7,438 nucleotides of DNA. Source: Bacillota bacterium (GTDB lineage: Bacteria; Armatimonadota; Hebobacteria; Hebobacterales; Hebobacteraceae). The notes under the pieces were generated by a model. It saw nothing but the letters and a program-made list of their open reading frames with translations, searched no databases and was not told the origin of the DNA. Location of the stretch: positions 1 through 7,438 of the forward strand of contig DAOVEW010000036.1 in NCBI GenBank assembly GCA_030668755.1. The letters run 5' to 3'. This document shows, piece by piece, positions 1-5,879 of this stretch; positions within the stretch are counted from its first letter, which is position 1, and each line of letters opens with the position of its first letter. The translations under genes were made by a program, and so were the position numbers.

Positions 1-135
1 GCCTGTCTACAGTCCAATCGTTTATTCGCACTGCCGCCCATCCTTCCTCCGGCGCCGCTCCGGGGCTTAAGCCCCGAATCCGTCCACTTCTCGCGGCGGC
101 CCGCCGGCCTGACAAAGCCGGCGGCCGACGAGAAA

Positions 136-489
136 GTGATCTTGCTGCCTGTGGGAACGACGGAGCAGCACGGACCACACCTGCCTCTCGACGTTGACAA
201 CTTCCTCTGCGAGTCTGTCTGCGAAGGAGCCCTCAGGCTCACGCCCGACGACGCCCTCCTGATGCCCCCCGTCAGCTATGGCTTCAACTGGCACCACATT
301 GATTTTCCCGGAACCATCGGCATGATGGAATGGTGGAGCACCTTCTCGCACACAGGAGTCCTCGGTGACCCAACTCTGGCCGCCCCCGAGAAAGGAGAAG
401 CGCTCTACAAGGCAATGACCGAGGCGTTGGCGGACCTGATTAGGGAGTTCAAGTCGCGCCCAATGCGGCCCAGACAGGACCATCACTGA
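136..489 (+). pseudogene. Creatininase-family amidohydrolase, internally deleted
   Basis: Intact family members are metal-dependent amidohydrolases of roughly 240-260 residues. This one has 117 codons from a GTG start, and only the two ends are present. The N-terminal part has the metal-site signature TEQHGPHLPLDVD (residues 9-21) and the YGFNWHH and FPGT motifs (48-60). At residue 63-64 (about 322-327) it jumps to the C-terminal block (SHTGVLGDP, then EKGEALYKAM) and the basic/DHH tail. The family's central NGHGGN loop and the later acidic metal ligand are missing, so roughly 100 or more residues were lost in frame and the product should be inactive. The frame is open back to base 1, and LTKPAADEKV just upstream looks like family sequence, so the true start may lie further left or be lost. 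No good ribosome binding site precedes the GTG. The family and the missing middle are clear; whether the remnant is expressed is unknown. Confidence 0.85.
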
Positions 490-735
490 GACGGACGCAG
501 CCCCGTTGCAGGAAGGAACCACAGCCGACCGCATCTCCGCGCCTGGGCAGAGCGTGAGAGGCACAGCAGCCGCCGATGGGATGCCGCGCCGAGGATGTCA
601 TCATGTCGAGGGGACGGAGGCCCAGCGTTGCCCTCGCCGGTGGCGTGCGAAGGTCGGATGCCGCGGCTCGCAGAATCCACTGGACAAAGAATCAATGGCG
701 CCGGCAGCCTCCCGGCCGGGCCGAAAGGTGATTCC

Positions 736-1596
736 GTGATTGCCGCTTCGATCTGGACGGATATCCTCCCGAACCAACCGTTGTCGGAGGTGCTGCACTT
801 CTTGCATCCGCTCGGCTGGGACTGCTTCGAGCTCTCGACCGAACACCTGGAGGAGATCGACAACGACGCTGACCCGCGAGCGCGCATCGAGGATACCTCT
901 CGCATGTTGCGGGAACTCGGTGTGGACCTGCCCCAGGCCCATGCATATCTGCGGGCCAATGTCGCCCATCCGGACGAGGCCCGTCGTCAGTCAGACCTGG
1001 ACACCCTGCTCCGGCACTTCGCGCACTGTGCCCAGCTGGGTGTGCGGGATGTGGTGGTCCATCCGGGCGTCGGCCTGGGCCACAGCACGCGCGACGAACT
1101 GCGCGAGATCATCCGGCTGAATGTCGAGAGCTTCAAGCTGCTCTGTGACCGCGCCGGAGAAGTCGGCCTGAGGCTCTGCGTGGAGAACATGCTCCCGAGC
1201 AGGAATGCCGGCAGGCAGTCCTTTGGCATTCATCCCCACGAATTGCTCGGCCTCCTGGAGGAGGTAGACAGCGCCGTACTGGGAGTGGTCTTCGACACCT
1301 CGCACGCGAACGTCTCCGGGCTCGACATCGGCGCCGCGATCCGGGAACTCGGATCGACGATCTGGTGTACTCATCTCTCTGACAATGACGGCACTGGCGA
1401 CCAGCACCTCATCCCGGGCGACGGCGACGTAGACTGGCCCACGGCAATGGCCGCTCTGAGAGAAGTTGGCTATACGGGACGCGTGAACCTCGAGATTCCC
1501 GGAGCGCTCCATCCGGTCCGCGAGGTCCTCGCGCTGAAGATGCGGCATGCCCGGCAAATCGCCGGGTGGCTGGTCGAGCAGCTTCGGTCCGCCTGA
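736..1596 (+). CDS. Sugar phosphate isomerase/epimerase-like TIM-barrel protein
   Basis: A 286-residue protein of the xylose isomerase-like TIM-barrel family (AP_endonuc_2 type), which usually isomerises or epimerises sugars or sugar acids at a divalent metal in the cytoplasm. Likely metal and active-site residues lie in the expected order: H109 in VVHPG, E150 in VEN, D187 and H190 in FDTSHAN, H213 in THLSDN, H224 in DQHLIPGDGDVDW, and E253 in LEIPG. The length matches the family. I chose the GTG at 736 because AAGGTG lies 5 bases upstream and the protein then begins with a typical first strand; the same frame is open to 595, but those extra 47 codons resemble no domain. The 246 bases between the creatininase remnant and this gene show nothing recognisable. 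The substrate is unknown. The gene is intact while both neighbours are decayed, and it is not obviously linked to the operon downstream. Confidence 0.9.
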   Translation: MIAASIWTDILPNQPLSEVLHFLHPLGWDCFELSTEHLEEIDNDADPRARIEDTSRMLRELGVDLPQAHAYLRANVAHPDEARRQSDLDTLLRHFAHCAQLGVRDVVVHPGVGLGHSTRDELREIIRLNVESFKLLCDRAGEVGLRLCVENMLPSRNAGRQSFGIHPHELLGLLEEVDSAVLGVVFDTSHANVSGLDIGAAIRELGSTIWCTHLSDNDGTGDQHLIPGDGDVDWPTAMAALREVGYTGRVNLEIPGALHPVREVLALKMRHARQIAGWLVEQLRSA

Positions 1597-1681
1597 GGGC
1601 GCCTCGATTGCCTCTACTGTACCGAAACTGATCCGCGGCTCTGTTCTGCGAGGCCGGAGCCGAACCTGCACTCTGGGGTGA

Positions 1682-1840
1682 TGGATTGACGTCGTCTTGG
1701 AGGGCTCGCGCGTCGATCATCCTGGGATCAGGCCGGGAACGCTCGGGCACTACCGCCAGCAGCTGGTCAACCGCATCGCCGCCAACTCCGGCCGCCTCAT
1801 CAGAGGGTGCTACATCTTGCCCCGTTCTATCCAGGCCTAG
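1682..1840 (+). pseudogene. Coding-like remnant of unknown family
   Basis: This frame starts just after a TGA and runs 52 codons to a TAG with no convincing start codon or ribosome binding site. Its third codon positions are overwhelmingly G or C, as in the real genes here, and the peptide looks protein-like (segments DHPGIRPGTLGHYRQQLVNR and IAANSGRLIRGC). The + strand frame that is open here from 1686 to 1952 gives a low-complexity Ser/Thr/Ala-rich peptide and is probably a shadow. I read this as the degraded C-terminal end of a lost gene between the TIM-barrel gene and the arsR promoter. I do not recognise the family. It could be chance, since 50 open codons are not rare in GC-rich DNA. 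Confidence 0.35.
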
Positions 1841-1895
1841 GGGTGCAATCCAGCTTCGATGTCCGCAAGTCCTTGTGGAAGCAGCCACACGGATA

Positions 1896-1924
1896 TTGAC
1901 ACATCAGTTGCTGTGGGCTATGAT
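1896..1924 (+). promoter_or_regulatory. Sigma-70-type promoter of the arsR-led operon
   Basis: The -35 box TTGACA (1896-1901) is a perfect consensus match. It is followed by a 17-base spacer and TATGAT (1919-1924), which differs from TATAAT at one position. The surrounding bases are distinctly AT-richer than the rest of the window. Transcription would start near 1931, about 33 bases before the arsR ATG. The next strong candidate promoter was not found until the right edge, so this is probably the main promoter for the genes from 1964 onward. Confidence 0.75.
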
Positions 1925-1931
1925 ATGCAAG

Positions 1932-1941
1932 TATTCGGATA
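1932..1941. promoter_or_regulatory. Candidate ArsR operator dyad
   Basis: TATTCGGATA is an imperfect inverted repeat (8 of 10 positions match its reverse complement) in an AT-rich stretch at the predicted transcription start, between the -10 box and the arsR ribosome binding site. ArsR/SmtB repressors commonly bind AT-rich dyads overlapping their own promoters, so its position suits autorepression. The repeat is short, and its boundaries are a guess. Confidence 0.3.
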
Positions 1942-1963
1942 TAAGATTATGAGGGGTAGGGCA

Positions 1964-2275
1964 ATGGCCGAGAGAGAGAACGATCACATACGGTTGGCGG
2001 CCCTTTTCAGGGCCATGGGGCACCCGACGCGCTTACGTATTCTCGAGAGCATAGTTGCCAGTGAGTTTTGCGTCTCCGAGCTGGAGAGCGATCTCAATCG
2101 TCGACAGGCCAACATCTCTCAGCACCTTGCTATCCTCCGAGATCGTGGGCTGGTGATATCCAAGCGCAAGGGCAGAATGGTGTGTTACAGGTTGGCGGAC
2201 GGCCGCATCGCAGACGTGATCCGCCAAGTAAGAGACGTGTTCCATTTGACGGGAAAGAAGGAGGTTGCTGCGTGA
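1964..2275 (+). CDS. ArsR/SmtB-family winged-helix repressor
   Basis: A 103-residue DNA-binding repressor, normal in length for the ArsR/SmtB family. The winged helix-turn-helix is clear: FRAMGHPTRLRILESI (15-30), the recognition-helix region RRQANISQHLAILRDRGLV (46-64), and the wing RKGRMVCYRL (68-77). The classical ELCVCDL metal site is altered to EFCVSEL, leaving one cysteine there (C36) plus C74 in the wing strand, so a standard arsenite or cadmium site is not evident and the signal is unknown. I chose the ATG at 1964 because GAGGGG (1951-1956) lies 7 bases upstream; the frame is open to 1859, but that would start before the promoter. The last bases overlap the GTG of the next gene (GTGA), so translation is coupled. 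It probably represses its own promoter and the downstream operon. Confidence 0.93.
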   Translation: MAERENDHIRLAALFRAMGHPTRLRILESIVASEFCVSELESDLNRRQANISQHLAILRDRGLVISKRKGRMVCYRLADGRIADVIRQVRDVFHLTGKKEVAA

Positions 2276-2654
2276 ACGAACCGTCTCAACTCGAAGGGCT
2301 GGTCTGCGAAGCAAATAGACGCTTTGTAGGGCTCGGCCGTGAACGTCCCGAGGAGATTACAGCTTCATGGGGGGTGCCTCCCGCGGGCACGCAAGGCCGG
2401 CGCACTGTCGGCCAAAGTGAAGGAATTGGTGAATCCAGCAATACCCCCGGCAACACATGGCACGCCTTGCGTGGTACGCCACACGAAGACGAGCCTGGAG
2501 CAGGGCGCGACGAGGGATGAAATACTGGCGACACCCTTGGCGGCGATCGGCATGGGAGACGGTCTGCCCCATACGCAGAGCGTCTACATGCTTGACGCGC
2601 TGGAGACCTGGGGCGCGGGCGCTGGAGGAGGCCAATGCGAAGGCGCAGACATAG
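2272..2654 (+). pseudogene. Carboxymuconolactone decarboxylase (AhpD-like) family gene, three frameshifts
   Basis: The GTG at 2272 overlaps the arsR stop and has an excellent AAGGAGG (2258-2264) 7 bases upstream. The protein then needs three changes of frame. It reads NEPSQLEGLVCEANRRF to RPEEIT up to about 2363. FMGGASRG follows in the frame starting at 2364 (about one base lost). KAGALSAKVKEL through SVYMLDALETW follows in the frame starting at 2393 (again about one base lost). The end ARALEEANAKAQT is in a third frame from about 2613, with its stop at 2652-2654 (about one base gained). The mid-section is typical of the family: SAKVKEL, then PCVVRHT, then LEQGATRDEIL. The first cysteine of the usual CxxC redox pair is a glycine codon (GGC at 2459) and only the second (TGC at 2468) remains. 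Ribosomes starting at the GTG would stop at 2520 after 82 residues. An intact relative would be a small alpha-helical peroxidase or decarboxylase-like enzyme. Decay is the simplest reading, but clustered sequencing indels are possible. Confidence 0.85.
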
Positions 2655-2694
2655 CCCGGGTGGTCAATGGCAGAGGAGGGCCGCGCCTGGGCCG

Positions 2695-2955
2695 ATGCCG
2701 GATTCGCAACGCTGGTCTAGCTGGGACTCGGTGCCTGTGCCGGGTTCGGCTCCGCCGATTGCTGTGGTTCGAACCGATCTGTGCATCGGATGCGGACAGT
2801 GCGCGTCAGTCTGCCCCGCGGGCGCTATCTCTCTGAGCTCGGAGAGGAAGGCGGTTATAGACGAATCGTTGTGCCGCGGGTGTGGCGCGTGCGTGGAGGT
2901 ATGCCCAGTCGGCGCGGTGCAGATGAGCGCTTCGGTACGCTCGCGCCGCCGTTGA
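2695..2955 (+). CDS. 2x[4Fe-4S] dicluster ferredoxin
   Basis: A small cytoplasmic electron carrier, 86 residues from the ATG used here. It has two clostridial-type cluster motifs, each CxxCxxCxxxCP: C30, C33, C36, C40 and C60, C63, C66, C70. The ferredoxin core begins near residue 24 (VVRTDLC) and ends near VGAVQMS, followed by a basic tail. The start is uncertain. GGAGGG (2674-2679) lies 15 bases before this ATG, too far for good initiation; the frame is open upstream to 2635, and GTG codons at 2731, 2737 and 2764 would give a shorter, more typical N-terminus. The mutated CMD gene just upstream may have disturbed the original start. In this operon the likely role is to carry low-potential electrons to the ASKHA activator or to a partner enzyme outside the window (inference). 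Confidence 0.9.
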   Translation: MPDSQRWSSWDSVPVPGSAPPIAVVRTDLCIGCGQCASVCPAGAISLSSERKAVIDESLCRGCGACVEVCPVGAVQMSASVRSRRR

Positions 2956-2965
2956 TGGAGGAAGA

Positions 2966-3850
2966 ATGGCCAGCGCGCGCTGCGGACCAAGCATCCGCGA
3001 GTTTCTGACCTACTATGTGCTGGTGCTCCTGGCAGCGAAGAGGCGAACGATGCCGGAGCTAGTGGAGGAGATCGACGCCCGTAGCGCGGAAAACCGGGCA
3101 TATCGCCGCAATGGGGCACTGCGGGTGGGGACCAGGGAGATGGAGGGGGCGATCTACAGCCTAGCGGACCGCGGATGGGTGAGGCTGAGGCCGCGCGGCG
3201 CGAGCTGGGATATCACCAGCGCAGGCCGGCGCGCTCGCCGCGAGATAGAGCAGACGTTCCGCGGTAGCTCTGACTCTAAGCAGGAAGCGGCGTCGAAGCT
3301 GATCGCGCGGCTGAAGGAGGCGCCCAGGGGCAGCTATGTGCTCGATGTTGGTACCGGAGAAGGATTCCTGGCCCGGAAGCTCGCCAGACGGGGCTTCCGC
3401 GTCCTGGGGATAGACTCCGGTGCGTTCGACTACTCCAAGGACAGCATCGAGAGGGCACGGGAGGGCATGGGCTCGGATAATGGAAGGCTAGAGTTGCGCA
3501 GAGCCGATGTCACCGAGCTGCCTTGCCCGCATCGCGGATTCGACTATATTGTCTCCAGTCAAGCGGTACACTGCATGAAGAATCAGCGCAAGTGCCTCAA
3601 GGCAATCCACCGCCTGCTCAAGCCCGGAGGCAGGTTTCTGTCTCTCGATTTCCTGGTGGGCCTCGAGGGGTTCCTCGCTCATGGTTTCCACTGCTTCCTG
3701 GCTATGTCCCGAGAAGAATGGGCGCAGATCCTCCCGGCCATTGGTTTTGACGACATTCACATGTACAAGGTAAGAAACTATCTCGTCGTGGATGCGCGAA
3801 GACCGCGTTCTGGAGGACAGACCGGCGCGATAGCTTCTGCTGCCGCGTAG
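2966..3850 (+). CDS. Winged-helix / class I SAM methyltransferase fusion protein
   Basis: A 294-residue protein with two parts. Residues about 8-97 look like a PadR-type winged helix: an N-terminal helix (REFLTYYVLVLLAAKRRTM), a helical pair ending in MEGAIYSLADRGWVRL, and a wing strand with ITSAGRRARREI. Residues about 108-278 form a class I methyltransferase: motif I VLDVGTGEGF (125-134), acidic D150 ending the second strand, D181 after the third, FDYIVSSQAVHCM (192-204), and LLKPGGRFLSLDF (217-229). No arsenite-methyltransferase cysteine set is evident, although C187, C203, C210 and C243 are present. The ATG at 2966 is preceded by GGAGGAAG (2957-2964) and lies 10 bases after the ferredoxin stop, so the two are co-transcribed. 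The substrate is unknown. It could be a SAM-sensing regulator, a methyltransferase with a protein- or nucleic acid-binding head, or both. The methyltransferase call is firm; the winged-helix call is moderate. Confidence 0.85.
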   Translation: MASARCGPSIREFLTYYVLVLLAAKRRTMPELVEEIDARSAENRAYRRNGALRVGTREMEGAIYSLADRGWVRLRPRGASWDITSAGRRARREIEQTFRGSSDSKQEAASKLIARLKEAPRGSYVLDVGTGEGFLARKLARRGFRVLGIDSGAFDYSKDSIERAREGMGSDNGRLELRRADVTELPCPHRGFDYIVSSQAVHCMKNQRKCLKAIHRLLKPGGRFLSLDFLVGLEGFLAHGFHCFLAMSREEWAQILPAIGFDDIHMYKVRNYLVVDARRPRSGGQTGAIASAAA

Positions 3851-3893
3851 ACGCGCCCGCAAGGGGCAAATGATGAGAGAAGGAGGGTTTGTG

Positions 3894-4106
3894 ATGCCGC
3901 TCTACGAGTATCAGTGTGAGGAGTGTGGCGACCGATTCGAAAGGCTAGTATCGCTGAGAGAGTCTGCGCGAGGCGGCAAGTGCCCGAAGTGCGGGTCAGG
4001 CTCTGTTCGCAGGCTCATGTCGGTTTTCGCCACCGCTGGGGGCAAGTCCGAAGCGAGCGAATGCCCGACGTGCCCGACAGGGGTCTGCGATTTGCCCCGC
4101 AGCTAG
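3894..4106 (+). CDS. FmdB-family zinc ribbon protein
   Basis: A 70-residue protein starting with the family hallmark MPLYEYQCEECG. The zinc ribbon has two CxxC knuckles, C8/C11 and C30/C33, and the tail carries a third cysteine cluster CPTCPTGVC (C57, C60, C65). The ATG at 3894 is 7 bases after AGGAGG (3881-3886); earlier in-frame ATGs at 3870 and 3873 lie before that ribosome binding site and would add an unconserved leader. FmdB-like proteins are named for a putative regulatory protein next to formamidase or formylmethanofuran genes, and their biochemical role is not well defined. Here the gene sits among metal-handling and methyltransferase genes, so metal binding or a protein-contact role is plausible (inference). 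Confidence 0.9.
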   Translation: MPLYEYQCEECGDRFERLVSLRESARGGKCPKCGSGSVRRLMSVFATAGGKSEASECPTCPTGVCDLPRS

Positions 4107-4164
4107 TCTCCGCCCTTGGTGCCGGCAGGAACTGCGAACATGGTCAGAAGGGGCGAGGCCTAAG

Positions 4165-4374
4165 ATGACCAGGCGATGCATAAACCATCCCGAGAGAGAG
4201 GCTCCGTGGTTCTGCTCGAAGCACTCGGTCGCGTACTGCGACGAATGCTGCCGCTGTCCGCACCCGGAAGGCTACTGCAAGTTCCGCTCACAGTGTGCGA
4301 TCTGGCAGATGTGCCCGAAGGCAGTGGAGAAGGACGCGAGAACCGTGTCGCGAGCCACCGCGAATTACCCCTAG
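4165..4374 (+). CDS. Small Cys/His-rich, B-box-like zinc-binding protein
   Basis: A 69-residue protein with nine cysteines (5, 17, 25, 28, 29, 31, 38, 44, 50) and three histidines (8, 20, 33), all in the first 50 residues. The spacing resembles a B-box zinc finger: CxxH (5-8), CxxH (17-20), CDECC (25-29), then CPH (31-33). A second cysteine group follows (YCKFRSQC, QMC). The last 19 residues are charged and probably disordered. The start is supported by GAGG (4155-4158) 6 bases upstream. There is no signal peptide or membrane segment. I do not know a function. The ligand spacing suggests one or two structural zinc sites, or possibly an Fe-S or nickel site given CooC and CooT downstream. Similar small Cys-rich proteins seem to accompany corrinoid-activation operons, but that is from memory and not testable here. 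Confidence 0.75.
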   Translation: MTRRCINHPEREAPWFCSKHSVAYCDECCRCPHPEGYCKFRSQCAIWQMCPKAVEKDARTVSRATANYP

Positions 4375-4547
4375 CGCGTCCAGGGATTGTGAGCACACGG
4401 TGGTTGCTCCGGACTTCGTTGAGCAGGGATCTAGGATGGAGCCTCCCGCCGCGCCCGTGAGGATCCCTCTCGGGTTAGAGGACTCTGCTACCATGTGGCT
4501 CCATGCCCGGGTAGCACCGCTGTGTGGGCTTCTGGTGAGCTGAGATC
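4375..4547. other. 173-base gap inside the operon with weak hairpins
   Basis: This is the longest non-coding stretch within the operon. It has two small inverted repeats: CCTCT/AGAGG (4466-4470 with 4477-4481, six-base loop) and GCTACC/GGTAGC (4487-4492 with 4510-4515). No T-run follows, so it is not an intrinsic terminator, and I see no cobalamin riboswitch B12 box or clear promoter. One + frame stays open across most of it, but it begins inside the upstream gene and resembles no domain. It may be a processing or attenuation region, or just spacer. Confidence 0.25.
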
Positions 4548-5204
4548 ATGTCAGAGCAGATGCCATTCACGGGACACGCCGTCGTAGCTTGCGGCACTCT
4601 GCGGCGAGAGCTCAGCTACTTGCAGGACAGCGGGTTCCTCGACGCAGACCGAGTCCTGTACACCGGTCCAGGTCTTCACGCGAAGCCGGATGAACTCGAA
4701 ACACAGCTCGCGCGGCAGCTGGCGCGGGCCAGAGAGTCTTCGTCTCACGTCATCGTGGTGTATGGCAGTAAGTGCTACTTAGATCCGAACCAGCCAAGCA
4801 GAACAATCGACTCTCTCGTGGGCAATGCGGGTGTGTGTAGAGTTGCGGCAGAGGGTTGTATAGACATGCTCTGCGACGCGCGCCAGAGGGAGGAGCTGGC
4901 CGAGGGTGAGAACATCCTGTGGCTTTCGCCAGGCTGGATGGAGCACTGGAAGCGAATCTATCAGGACTATCTCGGTTGGGACTCAGCCGATGCGAACATG
5001 AACTTCCCTGGCTACTATGGTAAAGCAATCCTTCTGGACCCGCAGCCGCTCGGCCTCTTCGATGAGTGGACAGAGCACGAGCCGGAGAAGATCCTCGAGT
5101 TCTCCGACTGGACGCGTTTGCCCGTCGAAGGCAGGCCTATTACACTGGATCGCCTGAAGGGGCTACTGCAGGAATGCGTATCGGGAGTACAGGCCAGAGG
5201 CTAG
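4548..5204 (+). CDS. DUF1638 domain protein
   Basis: A 218-residue cytoplasmic protein matching DUF1638, a family of unknown function often found beside corrinoid methyltransferase genes in methanogens and anaerobic bacteria. Family-like segments run in order: VVACGTLRREL (12-22), GPGLHAKPDEL (40-50), VIVVYGSKC (68-76), AEGCIDML (101-108), and WLSPGWMEHWKRIY (125-138). C15, H44, C76 and C104 sit in these conserved segments and could form a metal or cofactor site (inference; there is no close CxxC pair). GGTGAG (4534-4539) lies 8 bases before the ATG. Its place upstream of CooC, CooT and the ASKHA protein supports a role in preparing a corrinoid or metal cofactor. The family call is good and the function unknown. 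Confidence 0.85.
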   Translation: MSEQMPFTGHAVVACGTLRRELSYLQDSGFLDADRVLYTGPGLHAKPDELETQLARQLARARESSSHVIVVYGSKCYLDPNQPSRTIDSLVGNAGVCRVAAEGCIDMLCDARQREELAEGENILWLSPGWMEHWKRIYQDYLGWDSADANMNFPGYYGKAILLDPQPLGLFDEWTEHEPEKILEFSDWTRLPVEGRPITLDRLKGLLQECVSGVQARG

Positions 5205-5282
5205 GGATGAGAGAGGCCCGATTTTCATTTCAGCGATGCGGGCGAGGCCCTGGCATTCGCCCTGACCGCGGGAGTTCGTCAA

Positions 5283-5879
5283 GTGAGGACAGCCCGGACT
5301 GTTGAAAACGGGACGCGCGTTTCGGATGGGTTTTACGAAGAGATAAGGCCGCGACTCTACCGGCGGATCGCCCGGGAGCTGCAAGAGGCCGGGCGCGTTT
5401 TGGACCTAGGCTGCGGAGGGTGCGAGTTGGCTCGTTTTCTGGTGAGCAGGTATGGCAAAGAGGTGACGGGACTGGATGTGACTGACGGGAGTTTCCCGGA
5501 CCTCGGGCAGATGGATGACAGTGTGCGGCGGCGGTTGAGGTGTATCAAAGCGGACGCACGGCGGCTGGAGTTTCTGGGCGACGAAGCTGCTGACGCAGCG
5601 GTCGCGACATGGGCGCTTCATGAGATGGATCGTCCTCGGGAGATCCTGGAAGAGGTGAGGCGAGTGTTGCGCGTGGGCGGAGAGCTGCTTATCGTGGACT
5701 TCCCGCGCGGTTCGCTGGCGGGGCGGCTCTGGAACGAGAAGTACTATGCTCCGGAAGAGGTATCCGAGATTCTGGAGCGAGCGGGATACGAACATGTCTC
5801 AGCGAGGCTCGTCGAACGGGGACAGGTGATCTGGGCGAAGGGCTTTCGGCCCGTTTCTGAGGAGGCAGCGACTTCTTGA
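5283..5879 (+). CDS. Class I SAM-dependent methyltransferase (methyltransf_11 type)
   Basis: A 198-residue methyltransferase-fold protein. Motif I is VLDLGCGGCELARFL (39-53), acidic D65 ends strand 2 (VTGLD), and D91 follows strand 3 (IKADAR). DAAVATWALHEM (104-115) is motif IV/post-IV, and VLRVGGELLIVDFPRG (128-143) matches the RVLKPGG block. The C-terminal part, with the APEEVSEILERAGYE segment, is ordinary for the UbiE/methyltransf_11 group. The GTG start has GGGAG (5270-5274) 8 bases upstream, after a 78-base spacer. It shares little sequence with the other methyltransferase in the operon beyond the SAM-binding motifs and has no winged-helix head. Its TGA overlaps the TTG start of the next gene, so it is translationally coupled to the CooC-like ATPase. 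The substrate is not predictable; a role in modifying a cofactor or protein of the same system is inferred from position. Confidence 0.9.
   Translation: MRTARTVENGTRVSDGFYEEIRPRLYRRIARELQEAGRVLDLGCGGCELARFLVSRYGKEVTGLDVTDGSFPDLGQMDDSVRRRLRCIKADARRLEFLGDEAADAAVATWALHEMDRPREILEEVRRVLRVGGELLIVDFPRGSLAGRLWNEKYYAPEEVSEILERAGYEHVSARLVERGQVIWAKGFRPVSEEAATS

Noticed and set aside
595..735. N-terminal extension of the TIM-barrel protein
   Set aside because: The frame is open, but the 47 extra residues resemble no domain and the GTG at 736 has a well-spaced ribosome binding site.
1636..1662. Inverted repeat CGGCTC/GAGCCG as a terminator for the TIM-barrel gene
   Set aside because: The stem is only 6 bases with a 15-base loop and no following T-run, so it does not meet the intrinsic terminator pattern.
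991..1671. Long minus-strand open frame of 226 codons
   Set aside because: It lies antisense to the TIM-barrel gene, whose motifs are clear; long antisense frames are expected in GC-rich genes.
2339..2836. 165-codon + strand frame as one intact gene
   Set aside because: Only its middle (2393 to about 2612) matches the CMD family. Its end runs out of frame through the ferredoxin cysteine motifs, so it is part of a frameshifted pseudogene plus shadow.
2966..3850. Assignment as an arsenite methyltransferase (ArsM)
   Set aside because: The ArsR neighbour made it tempting, but the conserved cysteine arrangement of ArsM is not visible and the N-terminal domain does not fit.
4459..4520. Possible tRNA or riboswitch-like folding in the 4375-4547 gap
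   Set aside because: GGTTAGAGG and two short stems suggested a tRNA-like D arm, but there is no acceptor stem, T-arm sequence or anticodon stem in register, and no B12 box.
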